From: Nitzschia sp. pyKryTriq1
Lineage: Eukaryota > Bacillariophyta > Bacillariophyceae > Bacillariales > Bacillariaceae
DNA: 64,000 nucleotides
Direction: 5' to 3'
Assembly (NCBI GenBank): GCA_956465555.1
Contig: OY101126.1
Coordinates: 42,501-106,500 of the forward strand
Shown: one piece after another, positions 11,951 through 22,838 of the stretch
Layout: each line of letters begins with the position of its first letter
How positions within the stretch are numbered: position 1 is the stretch's first letter
Translations under genes and position numbers: made by a program
Notes under the pieces: model-generated
Databases searched by the model: none
The model's input: the letters and a program-made list of their open reading frames with translations, nothing else
What the model was told of the DNA's origin: nothing

Positions 11951-13160
11951 AAGCGCGGCGCGAAAGTGGACCCAGGAGTGAGTGGACCAAAGGTATGTGT
12001 GTATGTAGTGTGTACCGAAAAGTTTTCCTTGTCGATTGTCTGTTGCATATCGGGTCCCTTAGTCCCTTACCCCCATAATCTGAAGGAAGTTCATCTACAT
12101 CTAGCAATAGCAATATGAATATCTATTTTACGTAGTCCTTTGGTAGCCATTCCCAGAGGAGTGGACAATCGCAGAGATCTACGGGGAGGCGTTAACAACC
12201 CGGGGGTGACAGGGACGTCACGGTTTCTGTTCGGGGAGAAGTGAGGTTAGGTGTGTGATGTTGTTTAGGTGGGTTTGAAGAAATTGCGGAATCGGTCCAC
12301 AAGATTTGGTGTTGGTCGCCATCGGGAATGTTTGGGGTGTATTGGAACGTCACTATTGGCCGTGGTGCGGGGTCTGTTGGTGCCGGACGGTGCTCTTCGC
12401 GTGAAGCCGGTGTGTGCTAGGATGCTAGTTAATGTGTCGTTGTTCTGGGATTGTTTTATGCTTGCGTATATTCGGGGTTCGTAATTGTTGATATAGGTTT
12501 CCATTTGAGAGTTGGTTGCTTGCGCTAGGTAATCGTCAAGATCGTCGTGGAAGTAACGTTCTCTGTGTGCTGCTAGGCAGGTTTGGCGGCGTTGATGTAG
12601 CATTCGTATCTTGGTCTGCAATTCGAAGTTCATCTACATCTACAAAATCCAATACTGTAGTTTCTTGGTCCAAGCCTTCTTGGCAGAGATGACTTCAATC
12701 TTTCCGGCTGTTCGTGGATCAAACCATCCCTTTATGAGCGACCAGGTGGCCCCGAAAAAGCGCTGTCCGTTGATAATGACCATTTTGTTCATGGTTTCTG
12801 GGGAGCAAAGCGAGTCAATGGCTGACTGCTCCTTGATAATCGCCAATGTCTTGGTGTTGAGTTGTCCCAGAGTCAAGTGTTCCAGATCGAGGACACAAAA
12901 ACACTCGAAATTGTTTGAAATGAGGATCTTTGGCCTTTTGCGCCCGAAGTCGACCTCCAAAGTCATGCATCATGATGTGCCAATGGAACTTGACAATACC
13001 AAGGAGAGTGGTAATACACTCAACAGCGTCCACATTCAAACTCCCGGCTTGGCAATGAAGAGTGGGCATCCGTTCTTGGCCCGACCCATCCCCCATTCCA
13101 CTGCCCTCCCAAAGAAGACGGAGGCTGCCATGATTGAGCTGGCAAGTTGGGATGGATAAT
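11951..13160 (-). pseudogene. CRAL-TRIO (Sec14-like) lipid-transfer pseudogene interrupted by a LINE
   Basis: Read on the minus strand, pieces of one CRAL-TRIO domain appear in order but in different frames: KNGCPLFIAKPG, then LNVDAVECITTLLGIVKFHW, then FCVLDLEHLTLGQL, MNKMVIINGQRFFGATW and LIKGWFDPRTAGKIEVIS. After a one-base shift comes VLDFVDVDE, and beyond a LINE insertion LPSDYGGKG up to a TAA at about 11951-11953. The family hallmark D-x-x-x-LP-x-x-YGG is split exactly by the insertion. At least three frame changes plus the insertion mark it as a dead copy. A functional Sec14 protein would bind or exchange phospholipid in a hydrophobic pocket. Confidence 0.8.
12104..12627 (-). mobile_element. 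5'-truncated non-LTR retrotransposon (LINE) fragment
   Basis: About 524 bp bounded by the direct repeat GTTCATCTACATCTA (12089-12103 and 12628-12642; 18 bp if GAA is included). This is a target-site duplication within the CRAL-TRIO pseudogene. On the minus strand, 12627-12265 encodes the tail of a protein (LQTKIRMLHQRRQTCLAAHR ... METYINNYEPRIYASIKQ ... VDRFRNFFKPT), which I take to be the C-terminus of a LINE reverse-transcriptase polyprotein. Some 160 bp of 3' UTR follow, ending in an (ATTGCT)n-like tail. A second, shorter copy with the same tail lies at 23288-23497. Assignment to a LINE rests on the truncation pattern, tail and TSD. Confidence 0.72.
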
Positions 13161-14918
13161 AAGAGGGAAGAGGAAGATAAAATTGTACTTCCGATATCCA
13201 AATCGGTATGCTACTGTACCTGGTACAGTACAGTCAGTATGTACTGACTCCACGAACTCTAGCTAGCGCTACCAGTCTACCGCAGCGGCAACGACAAGGG
13301 CTAGCCTGCGGCGCAAGGAAGGAGCCATGTGACATACGGTACAAGTACAGTACGACGACTCGACGACTCACTCGTCACTCAAACCATGCTCAAACTGACG
13401 ACTGTGCGAGATGATTGAGAACTATCGAATGGATGCGTTGCGCGCCAGCAGAGATTCGAGATTCAGTCGAGAGTTATTCGAGGTCCTTCGTAGCCTGTGG
13501 TAGGAATTCTACATAGTTTAAAAGTGAAAAAAAGTGGGAAAAAATGAAAACGCCCGCATCGCCTTTCTATCATATTGAATGTATTCAGTCACTTAGATGA
13601 ATATTCGCGCCTGCCCAGTTCTGAAATATCGTTCGACGCTCCCCCGCCCGTCGATACCGTATGTTCTCGAACACTCTGTCCCAGTTGCGAGCTTGAGGGG
13701 ACGGTCAGACGGAGATTGAATTGTCGCCCGGAGGATCGGACGCCAGCCAGTCATCGCAGATGGCTAACGGCCGATCCGCCTAGCAAGAAAGCAACAGACA
13801 GGAGAGTGACCATGACGATGGCACTTTCTTTGTTTCGTCCGGATCGATACGGAGAGCTAGTTCCAGGTACTACCGCTACTACTACTAGTAGCTACCGGTA
13901 GTAGTACTAGTAGTAGCAGAACTACCACCACCGAGGTACGCTACTGCAAACAATGCCGGAAGACAGCAAGACGTCAATTCATCATGTCGAACACATCTCA
14001 CAGTACTGCTCTGCAACTACCGTATGTTCTCGAACACTCTGCTCGTAAAGCCTGTTGAAGAACATAATTATAAATATCATAGATGACCGGTGCGATATGG
14101 AACTACGCAATATCATAAATTCATCTAAAATACAGTAGAGTAGGTATGCTACGTACGTACTCCGTAGACGGAGGAGAGAAGGGAGCAAATGACCCAAAAG
14201 GGGTCGGGGTTCGCGAATCATCATCATCCTTCACACGCCGCCCGCGAAGACAGGAGAGCGCGGAGAGGCGGTAAATAGCCTCAAGATCCAACGATACCAA
14301 CTACTGTACCTGGTACCAGTAGTACCGTTGATGTTTAGAGGGGAGGAAAAGGCGGGTAGATCAGTATCTGATCGATCCATCAGAATCATCATCAAGAGGA
14401 AGGAAGTGCCCCGTCGCCTATTAACCCACCCATCATCTACGAGTAGATATTATTCTCGGGATCATCATCATCATCATCATCATCATCACATATAGTACGG
14501 ACGGTAGCTTTGAAAGATTATAATAGTAGGCTCCAGAAAAGCTACAAGAGCATTTTTCCTCATCCTCCGAAGAAGAAGAAGAAGGCACCACAAACATATC
14601 ATCGGCTTCCCTTTCACGGAAGATACACGCATCTGCTGTCCTATTCGATTTGATCTGAGTTGATTCGATTCGGTTTGATTCTTCATTCTTTCTTCATTGG
14701 GCGTAGTACAAGAGCGTCATATACTAACAGCAGCACAAAGACGAAGAATCATCAACTCCTCACAGAAGCATATTATATCAGTATCCTTCACATCGGATAA
14801 CATTATTTCGCAGGGGTGATCAGATCGAATATATACTACGATACGACTCTGAACCTTCAAACAAGAAATTCACAACAGCATCAATTTCCGCATCAGCATC
14901 AGCAGAATCAGCATCATC
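13161..14918. other. Intergenic spacer, 1.76 kb
   Basis: No supported gene. A 24-bp direct repeat (core CCGTATGTTCTCGAACACTC) occurs at 13655-13678 and 14018-14041. (CAT)n occurs at 14462-14487 and TACCGGTA-type palindromes around 13880. A GCATCA/GCAGAATCA-rich leader precedes the next ATG and may be 5' UTR. Confidence 0.55.
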
Positions 14919-15806
14919 ATGGCAGACTATGGCTATGGAGATGCGGCCCCCGACTCGGACAAGTACGGCTACGGGGATGCCGCCCCAGATACCACAGATT
15001 ATGGATATGGCGATGCCGCTCCGGATAGTACTACCGACTATGGATATGGAGATGCCGCTCCGGATAGTACTACCGACTATGGATATGGAGATGCCGCTCC
15101 AGATTCTGGTGGTGGTGGTGGTGGTGGCGGTGGCGTCTATCACACTGGATACAACGATGATGATGATGATGATGATGATGACAAGAACGGCTACGGGAAC
15201 AACAACAACAACAACAACAGCATGCAGCCCGACATTGGAACCACCAGAAATAATAATGATGATAATCGAAGTCGATTCCGTCGCAATGCTCGATCCAGAT
15301 CGGATGATGCCTTGAGCGTCGCGACGGCCGAATCGTATGGCGATTATGGAAGTAGTTCCGAGCACAGTGGTGGTGGTGGTGGTGGTGGTACTTATGATAA
15401 TGGTGCTATCGATTTGAACAAACCACGAAGACAACGGTATCGTCGAAGAGGATCCGTGACGAAATATAGTTTGGATGCTGCTCAAGTCACGGTTCAAAGA
15501 GAATTTGATGCCCATTCTCAAATTCTTCAACAATATCGGACCCAAGCGATGGATCTTGTGCCAGCGGATATGACGAACTTAGTCATGATGACGACGACGA
15601 CGGCGCCTCTGGTGGTGGAGCGATCGAATAACAGTGACAGCAACAACAACAACATGGATATTTCTCCATTGGGTGAGGATCGACCGACACAACAAGTACC
15701 TGATAGTCATGAAGACTACTTGGCATCTCCATCAGTCGCAATGCGCGATAAAAAGGATAAAAAGAAGAAGAAGAATCGATTCCGACGGTTTACTATGGGA
15801 TTGTAA
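14919..15806 (+). CDS. YGYGDAAPD-repeat protein with basic C-terminal region
   Basis: Single exon, 295 residues, start in the context CATCATGGC. Residues 1-66 are five near-perfect copies of (D/K)YGYGDAAPDS(TT). A Gly run, an Asp run and an Asn run follow, then a basic region (SRFRRNARSRSDDALSVATA) and NKPRRQRYRRRGSVTKYSLD, which contains an RRGS site of the kind used by basophilic kinases such as PKA. The last ~20 residues are KDKKKKKNRFRRFTMGL-like, again with an RRFT site. No transmembrane segment or signal peptide. The function is not known to me. Repeats with regularly spaced Tyr suggest an intrinsically disordered protein. Confidence 0.8.
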   Translation: MADYGYGDAAPDSDKYGYGDAAPDTTDYGYGDAAPDSTTDYGYGDAAPDSTTDYGYGDAAPDSGGGGGGGGGVYHTGYNDDDDDDDDDKNGYGNNNNNNNSMQPDIGTTRNNNDDNRSRFRRNARSRSDDALSVATAESYGDYGSSSEHSGGGGGGGTYDNGAIDLNKPRRQRYRRRGSVTKYSLDAAQVTVQREFDAHSQILQQYRTQAMDLVPADMTNLVMMTTTTAPLVVERSNNSDSNNNNMDISPLGEDRPTQQVPDSHEDYLASPSVAMRDKKDKKKKKNRFRRFTMGL

Positions 15807-17390
15807 CAAACAAACAAACAAACAACAGCAACAACAAGGCAAGGCAAGGCAAGGCAAGGCAGGTACGAAGTAAGAGTACAAGTACACAAATACAAGTAGT
15901 GCAGCAGCAATGTTGAGAGGAGGCCGTGTGTGGACTACCACTTCTCGTACAGTACAGTACAGTACAGTGCAGCACAATGCACTACTCGTATGGTAGCAGC
16001 GTGCGTGAAGTAATACCGTATGAGTAGAAAGGGGGATATCATTATAATCATGTTCATGTAGTACCTACTACTACTACTCAGCTTTCAGCTTTCAGCTTTC
16101 AGCTTTCAGTACCGTAAAACCGGCACTGCAATACAACTATGATATGCATACCGGTACGCCCCTCCCCGCAAGCACAGCCCTCCTTCCTCCCTCCCCCACA
16201 AACCTCGTCCCCCTCAAGGCAGCGGGGCGAAGAGAAAATTGGACCCGAGAAGATATTATATCGGTATGGCTGGCAACATTCGCATCTCTTTTTTCGTAGA
16301 ATTGTACACAAATTTAATACTACACGTTGAAATCCTACCAAATTCCTACGTGTCCCCCGAAATATTCCTTCCACAAGCACCGAGAAAACCACGATCAAAA
16401 TCAAAGGCTGATCGATGAGTTTTGAACTCTTTCGTCAACCTTTCGATGTCGTCGAGCAACAATGGTCCCATGGCGACTGTATTGTCCCCCTCTCCCTGTT
16501 GACGGCCGAAAAAGTGGTAAGAGCACACGTAAGCCCTTGCTCCGGCAGAGAACCTGCGCACTCATCGCGTCGTCATTGTTGTTATCGAAGTCATGGTGGC
16601 AATACACTCGATAAAGGTCTGCCCGTCATCAGGGAACGATGAATCAAGGTGTGACCGGTGTGACGGGCAGCCAGACGGCTTGTACCAGCTCTACGCGTCC
16701 TACTACTCCGGGCTGGCGAAAGTCGCCAGCCATACTTGGTACGTACAGTACCAGTACCTGGTACCGTGGACAGTAGATTACTAAAACATACGCAACCACT
16801 CTGACGCCACCATGACCGCATCCTCTGCTTCAAGAAGTCAGGCAGCAAGATTACTACTCTGACGCCACCGCATCCGGCTTCTGTACACCCAAAGGTCCAA
16901 TCAAATTGCTCCACGCACATGGAGAAGATAGACGGGCGAAGGTCAAGCTGCCAGAAAAAGCACATGTGACGTAATCATTGGTTGCATTTTTATTCGAACT
17001 TTCCAAAACTCGGGTTGTCATGGGATATGCCCTTTCCAAAACTCGAGGGATAGTCGGATAAGCCCTTTCCAACCTTCTGTTTTCTTTCTATTTTCCATTA
17101 ACGAGTGCCTTCAATCTTTCCGACCCAATGAGGTGAGAAAGAACGAGTTACATATGGACCAATCATTCGGGTCAGCGTCAAAGAAGGTAAACCGGTACTC
17201 CAATTCCTATTCTGTCCGAGTCGACGTGGTGGTGGCTGAGTTTCCCACATACTGGTGTATCCCAAATCGGGACGTGGTGACGCCATTTTTTGTTGATTTC
17301 AACAAAACCTATCCCGACCAATTGTCACATAAATTTCCATTTCGACGCATCTACTTCTCGTTCGGAAACCAAAAAGAGAAAGAAAACAAC
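15807..17390. other. Intergenic spacer and 5' UTR of the SLC4 gene
   Basis: No gene supported. Tandem repeats include AAACAAACAAAC just after the previous stop, GCAAG x5 (15838-15860), ACAGT x4 (15950-15970) and AGCTTTC x4 (16080-16107). Around 16785-16875 the words CTCTGACGCCACC recur, and CCCTTTCCAAAACTCG recurs at about 16995-17065. The last ~200 bp before 17391 are purine-poor and probably transcribed leader. Confidence 0.55.
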
Positions 17391-19362
17391 ATGTCTCCCA
17401 AAGCTATTGATGACACCGTCCCTGAAGTCGAGACCAAGAGCTCGTCCACTAGGGCAGTTGATAACAATGATTTGATTCCGAACTGTGGTCGCGTCTTCAT
17501 CGAGGAAGGCAAGCCATGGGGCCGAGGATTGTGGTCCGACTTGACTACCACCATTGGAACTCACTGGAAGTCCGAGATGACGAATTTCAACCAGAAGACG
17601 GTGGCCGTCTCTGCCCTCATGTTCATCACCGTCATCGCCCCCACTCTCACCTTCGGAGCTGTTTACGGAAGAAACACGGAGAACCACATTGGTGCCGTCG
17701 AAACCATTTTGGCTACGGCATGGGTCGGAGTTTTCATGTCGATTTTCAGCGGTATGCCCACGGTAAGTTCGATCGTCGCGTCGTATTTGTATGGTCTTCA
17801 CACTCTTCCATCCCGCCCTCACGCCTCTTCTTCTTCTTTTATTTATCTCTTTTCACCAGGTTATTATTGGATCTACCGGTCCCGTGTTGATCATGTCGAC
17901 TGTTATCTACGAAATGAGTTTGAACCTGGATATCCCCTTCCTTCCGTTCTACGCCTATGTCAGTATCTGGACCTGCGCGTTCACTTCTATTACTGCCTTT
18001 TTTGACTTGACGCGATATGTCCGATACGCGACTCGATTCACCGATGACATCTTCGCCTTGTTGATTGTGTCCATTTTCATCCTCAATGCCATTGGAAGTC
18101 CCTTTGGCCCCGGTGGTCTTCTCCGATACTTGGACCCTGACAACACGTTCCACCAGGACAACGAAGAAACGCCCAACTACAGCGAACAAGAAACTGCCTT
18201 GTTGAGCATTATTCTTGGACTTGGAACTACTGCCACCATCTTCTTCCTGCGTGGATTCAAGACATCTGGTTTCTTCTGCAACCAAGACATCCGAAACTCC
18301 GTCCACGACTTTGCCGTCACTGTTTCTGTGATTGTGTGGGCCATCATCGGACGCCTTGGCTTTTCGGACATTGAAATCCCAGGACTAGCTGTGCCCAACA
18401 GCTTCGAACCCACCTATGCTTGCTGTACCTCGTCTTGCGATACCTTCTGGCCCGATCAGTGCGAAGATCAATCCGAGCCATGGGGAACCCGCCCTTGGTT
18501 TGCGAAAATGAGTGATTTGAACGGAAAGAGCTATGCTCCCTTCCTAGCCGCCGGCCCTGCTTGCCTTGCCTTCATCCTCTTTTACCTTGACAACGGCATC
18601 ACATGGCATTTGATCTACGATCCCGCCAACAAGTTGTCTCACGGCGAGTCCTACAACTGGGATCTTTTCATTAACGGTATCACCAACATGGTGAACGGCT
18701 TTTTGGGTCTTCCATGGCTCGTAGCCACCACCGTGCCTTGCATTGTTCACTTGAACAACTTGGCCGAGAAAGACAAGGACGGAAAGGTCATCCAAGTCCA
18801 AGAAACGCGATTGACCTACTTCTTCTCGCACTTGCTTCTCGGACTTTCCCTTTTGTTCCTCAGTGCCATCCAACAAATCCCTCTCGCCGTCTTGTTGGGA
18901 GTCTTTTTGTTCATGGGTCTCTCGTCCTTGCCCGGAATTGACTTTTGGAAGCGTGTCCTTCTCTTCTTCCAACAACCCAGCAAGTATCCCGAGACACCAT
19001 ACACCAAATACGTTTCGACCCGAAAAATTCATGGATACACTCTCTTCCAAATCGTCTTTTTCTGTGGAGTCTTTTTTGTTCAAAATACTCCCTCTGTCGC
19101 CATTGTCTTTCCCTTTATGACACTTCTATGTATCCCCGCCCGTCTTTTCTTGGCACCCAAATTCTTTGAACGATGGGAACTCTGCCTGTTGGATGGATAC
19201 GATGAAGAAATCCACGCTTGGATGACTGCCAAGGAAGCTTCCGAACGAGCTAGTGGCTTTGCCGATAGCGATGAATTGGAAGAGGACCTCAAGATTGAAG
19301 AGGGCGTAGTAGGAGTGCCGCCGTCCGCCACCGAAACTTTGCCATATGCTCAAGGATTGTAG
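17391..19362 (+). CDS. SLC4: SLC4-family bicarbonate transporter
   Basis: Exons 17391-17762 and 17860-19362 are joined over a 97-nt intron (GTAAGT..TTTTCACCAG, phase 0), giving 624 residues. An ATG at 17391 follows AAACAAC. After a ~55-residue cytosolic N-terminus the membrane domain of the anion-exchanger/HCO3-cotransporter family is readable. It includes ALMFITVIAPTLTFGAVYG, the IFSGMPT/VIIGSTGPVLIM segment (junction of the two exons, equivalent to the substrate-site TM3 region), FLPFYAYVSIWTCAFT, GFLGLPWLVATTVPCIVH, LLGLSLLFLSAIQQIPLAVL and the closing SVAIVFPFMTLLCIPARLF. The long N-terminal band-3 cytosolic domain of animal members is missing, as in other diatom SLC4 proteins. Those serve in bicarbonate uptake for the carbon-concentrating mechanism. 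Membrane of action (plasma membrane versus plastid envelope) is not shown; no plastid signal is seen. Confidence 0.93.
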
Positions 19363-20558
19363 TTGAGATCAACAACAATCGTGTCTACTACAAAAACACT
19401 TCACTCTTACACCACCCGCTATCACTGTTTTGAACAAAAAGATAAAACATGTTTTGCTTTTCACAACGACTTCTTCTGTTACTACTAGTAGTTACATACA
19501 ATAGAATACTCGCTCTACTACTAGTAGTACTAGAGTAGAGTACTCGTAGACTGGAACAAAATACTGTAAAATGGAGGAAGTAGAATGTAGAAGTAAGTGA
19601 AATGGTCGAGAGGAAACAAACGTTGAAGTATTCGTGTACTTCTTGCTTTTACTCTACCGGTGCGGTACTTGTCTCGGTGCGGTACTTGTCTTGTACCAAC
19701 GACGTCGCTCTCTTTCTCAGCGGTATCGCGGTCGTAATGCGGTACAATGCAGGAGTGGAGCCAGTGGAGCGTTCCGGTATATAATGTCCAATCAGTCGTC
19801 GTTGTCGGCCAAATCCTCTACTCGCTACTCGTACCAGTACTCTACTCTCTACATACCGGTAGAGCAGCCTCTACTACTACTCTACTAGCTACTTGTAGAG
19901 TAGATAGACGAGGCAGCGAGACCGACCCCTTGTTCACCCTCTAAGAACGATTGCTACTGCTACTGCTACTGCTACTGCTACTAGAGTAGAGTAGAGAAGG
20001 GAGAGCCCTCTAGTAAGAAAGTATGTACCGAATCTCTAGTAGCTAGCTCTCTAAAATATTAGTAGTAGAGTAGAGAGTGAAATGAAAGACCTCCATGTCC
20101 TTGTTTGTCCTTCTTGCAAGCTAGCTTCTATACTACTGCTATACTACTGCTAGTAGTAGAGTAGTAGAGGGAAAAGATTGTCGATATAGAGCTCTTCCTC
20201 CTCTCATGAAGAACCAGATTTACGTCACTGGGAAATCAAGCTACCACAACGATGGCTGTAGTAGTACAACAAGAAGAAGAAGGCCTGCTGGTGGTGGCTG
20301 ACTGCTTGTTGTTCTTGGGCCGACCTGGCCTTTGTCGCCAACAAGCAGTCATTTCACTGCTGGACCGTATGTTCTTGGATAGAACGATATTAGTCAAAAG
20401 TGCGAGTGCAACAAGAATAGAAGACAGCAGAGAAGTATTATGATACCAGCAGCTGGAATCACCACTAGCAGCAGCGACCACCACCACCACCACCATACTG
20501 ACTAATTTGTTGTTGTAGTCAATGTTGCTGTTGTTGTCACTGTTTTTGTTGCTGTTGT
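19363..20558. other. Intergenic spacer, TAG/CTA-rich
   Basis: Rich in CTACTAG, (CTACTG)n at 19950-19982 and short palindromes. An 86-codon minus-strand frame at 20236-20496 holds one hydrophobic stretch (LLSSILVALALLTNIVLS) and a Cys/Arg-rich tail. It could be a small secreted or membrane protein but has no recognisable relatives, so it is not called as a gene. Confidence 0.5.
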
Positions 20559-22838
20559 TTATTTCTTCTCCTTCATAGACGACGAGGAAGAGTCGACCTT
20601 GTTGTTGTCGTCGTCATTGTCGTCATCGTCACCGCCAAACTCTTTGGACGACACCAAATCGTCATCCAGCGGCAAAATAGCTCCAAAATTTCGCCGTGGC
20701 TCATCGACCTTGGAATGCATTGATGGAAACATACTTCGCCTTGACAAAGGTGAATTCATCATTGTGTCCAAAGAAATGATTCCACTCGCTCCCCCCGAGG
20801 AGGCAGTGGAAGCAATAGATGTTGTCGACCCCTTGTTGTTGTTGTTGTTGTTGTTGTTGGCATGCTTGTGACCATTATGATTGCTATCGTCGTGGGAACC
20901 TTCGGATGCTCCGGCCCATTGCATTCGAAACAAACTCCGTTTGGATATTTGTGGTTGTTGTTGTTGTTGTTGATTCGATGGTTGTTGTTGTTGTTGTTGT
21001 TGCTGTTGTCGGTCACTATGGTTCTTGTTGTTGTTGTTGTTGTCGTCCCCAATATCATTTGGATTAGAATAATAATAGTCACCGCCACCACCACCGCCAC
21101 CACCGTCATCGTCGGGCAGTTCTTCCATACTGGCGAGTTGAATTTGACGTGCCAATGCATTTTTTCGTCCTCCGACATAATTGTCCAATTCCAATTGGGC
21201 CAAATCAGAGGCGGCATTCCCAGACATGGTCACGCCCTTTTCCAAATTTTGTCGCAACGGTGAATAATATCCCTTTTGGTGCAAGCACGAGACCCGTCCC
21301 GTTCGTGGTTGAAAGCCATGGGGATGCCGTTTGTGTATTTCTTCAATTTTATCACGGACACCACAATGACGGGGAAACCAAACATCTTTGGAGAGATCGG
21401 AATACAGGGCATCACTTTCCATGAGTTCATCGTAGAGTTTCTTCCATCCCGGATCGCACAAGATCCATTTGGGATTCATCGGAAAGACGAAGCCTTCTGC
21501 GATACTTTGACTCAAAAAGGCTTGTAGTTCTTCGACATTGACATATTTCCATGGAACAGGCGCCAAGGTATCACTGATAATGAGAAACATGTCATCAATT
21601 TCTTGTGGAAAGTAGTAATTGAAACATTCACTTCCATGCCGTACAGCCCCCGTATCAATCAAACGATTCGCTGCTTCTTCCATGATACTGTACGATTTGG
21701 GATCACCAAATCCATATTCCGGAATTTCCGGAATGTATCCCTTGCTGGCTTCCTTTTTCAAAACCTCCAGCCATCGGACGGTCCACGTATCGGTGGTCGG
21801 TCTGGCATCCAATATATCTTCAATGTGTTGAATACACCACATCATTAAATCTTCCTGTTCCCGTGGCAAGTTACAACCAAACCATAAGGCTTCACGTCTC
21901 CAACCCAATAAAAATCCATCAAAGTCGGATACGACCGGGGTAATGGTTCCATTTTCTTCATAGGCCATGACCAAGGTCTGTGGTCGCATGGCGACTTGAT
22001 CATCGTACTGTACTACGACCGGCATCGGACTGGGTTCCGGTGTTTGTTTCAAGGCCATTTTCAAAGTCTTGTTGTTGGCATCTTGAAATCCCGGCGTCGA
22101 AGGTCGTCCGGTAGAATATTCCCCCGTACGGGAAATATCTTGTTCCAATACGTAGCCTTTCCAAAAGAGACGTTGCGACAATTCCAATCCAAACCATTGT
22201 CGTTTGGCATACTTGTCAATCACCTTGATTTTGGAAGGGATCAAATCGTCTTCGGGCACTCCTCCTCCATTATTGTTGTTAGTATTCTCTCTTGCCAAAG
22301 GTTGCAAGGTATCCATGACTGTCTGTCTGGCTTCCCGACTGGTATAGTAGACACGGAGTTTGGCATTGACGGCCAACGGTTGTATCAAATACTTGTCCAA
22401 TTCCTCGTGAATTTGCAAATACGGTACCAGCGCCGACAGTATCCCTCGTTGGGCCGATTTGCCCTTGATGTCCAATCCCTTCCCAACGCCGCTCCCTTCC
22501 ATCATTTTCCTCATGGCATCATTCGAACACGGTCTCCATACCGTCAGTATCGACGTGGCATTAAAGGCATCACTCAACAATTGTTGCGTCGCAGTCAGTG
22601 GTTCCCCATTCTTGTTAATATTTTTATGGCCCGACCTCCCGTCCAAACCACGATCGAGATCATAGTAGTCTACTTCTTCGCTCCCATCAATATCATTGAT
22701 CATGTTATCGGCGCCTTCGCTGGCGACCTGATTGAAAAAGGTCAAGATTTTATACCGCGGATCCAAACGATGAAAACTCACGAGCCAGGATTGAATCTTT
22801 TCCGCCAGTGCCGGTCGGAGCGAGTGATACGATTTCAT
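20559..22838 (-). CDS. Protein with putative class II (EF/CyaA/ExoY-type) adenylyl cyclase domain
   Basis: A single 759-residue frame without signal peptide. The order of short blocks matches the nucleotidyl-cyclase fold known from secreted bacterial cyclases. First, a VWRPC block is followed ~15 residues later by GVGKGLDIKGKSAQRG; the Lys residues here fit the ATP-phosphate-binding pair. The block YEENGTITPVVSDFDGFLLG (about residues 295-315) has an Asp-x-Asp pair where the metal-binding aspartates belong. RHGSECFNYYFPQEIDD has His and Asn positions like the catalytic loop. The last ~250 residues add GWKKLYDELMES, FQPRTGRVSCLHQKG and Gln/Asn/Ser-rich linkers. If active it would make cAMP or another cyclic nucleotide in the cytosol. 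In bacteria the domain needs a host activator; here regulation is unknown. The match was made by eye and needs a profile search. Confidence 0.62.
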   Translation of the reverse strand: MKSYHSLRPALAEKIQSWLVSFHRLDPRYKILTFFNQVASEGADNMINDIDGSEEVDYYDLDRGLDGRSGHKNINKNGEPLTATQQLLSDAFNATSILTVWRPCSNDAMRKMMEGSGVGKGLDIKGKSAQRGILSALVPYLQIHEELDKYLIQPLAVNAKLRVYYTSREARQTVMDTLQPLARENTNNNNGGGVPEDDLIPSKIKVIDKYAKRQWFGLELSQRLFWKGYVLEQDISRTGEYSTGRPSTPGFQDANNKTLKMALKQTPEPSPMPVVVQYDDQVAMRPQTLVMAYEENGTITPVVSDFDGFLLGWRREALWFGCNLPREQEDLMMWCIQHIEDILDARPTTDTWTVRWLEVLKKEASKGYIPEIPEYGFGDPKSYSIMEEAANRLIDTGAVRHGSECFNYYFPQEIDDMFLIISDTLAPVPWKYVNVEELQAFLSQSIAEGFVFPMNPKWILCDPGWKKLYDELMESDALYSDLSKDVWFPRHCGVRDKIEEIHKRHPHGFQPRTGRVSCLHQKGYYSPLRQNLEKGVTMSGNAASDLAQLELDNYVGGRKNALARQIQLASMEELPDDDGGGGGGGGDYYYSNPNDIGDDNNNNNKNHSDRQQQQQQQQQPSNQQQQQQPQISKRSLFRMQWAGASEGSHDDSNHNGHKHANNNNNNNNKGSTTSIASTASSGGASGIISLDTMMNSPLSRRSMFPSMHSKVDEPRRNFGAILPLDDDLVSSKEFGGDDDDNDDDNNKVDSSSSSMKEKK

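Noticed and set aside
12611-13159. 182-codon plus-strand frame opposite the CRAL-TRIO remnant
   Set aside because: It is the complement of a recognisable minus-strand domain, so it is a shadow frame.
20236-20496. 86-codon minus frame with one hydrophobic segment
   Set aside because: Composition is driven by GTG/GTT and CAC repeats at both ends. No splice link to the cyclase-like gene could be shown.
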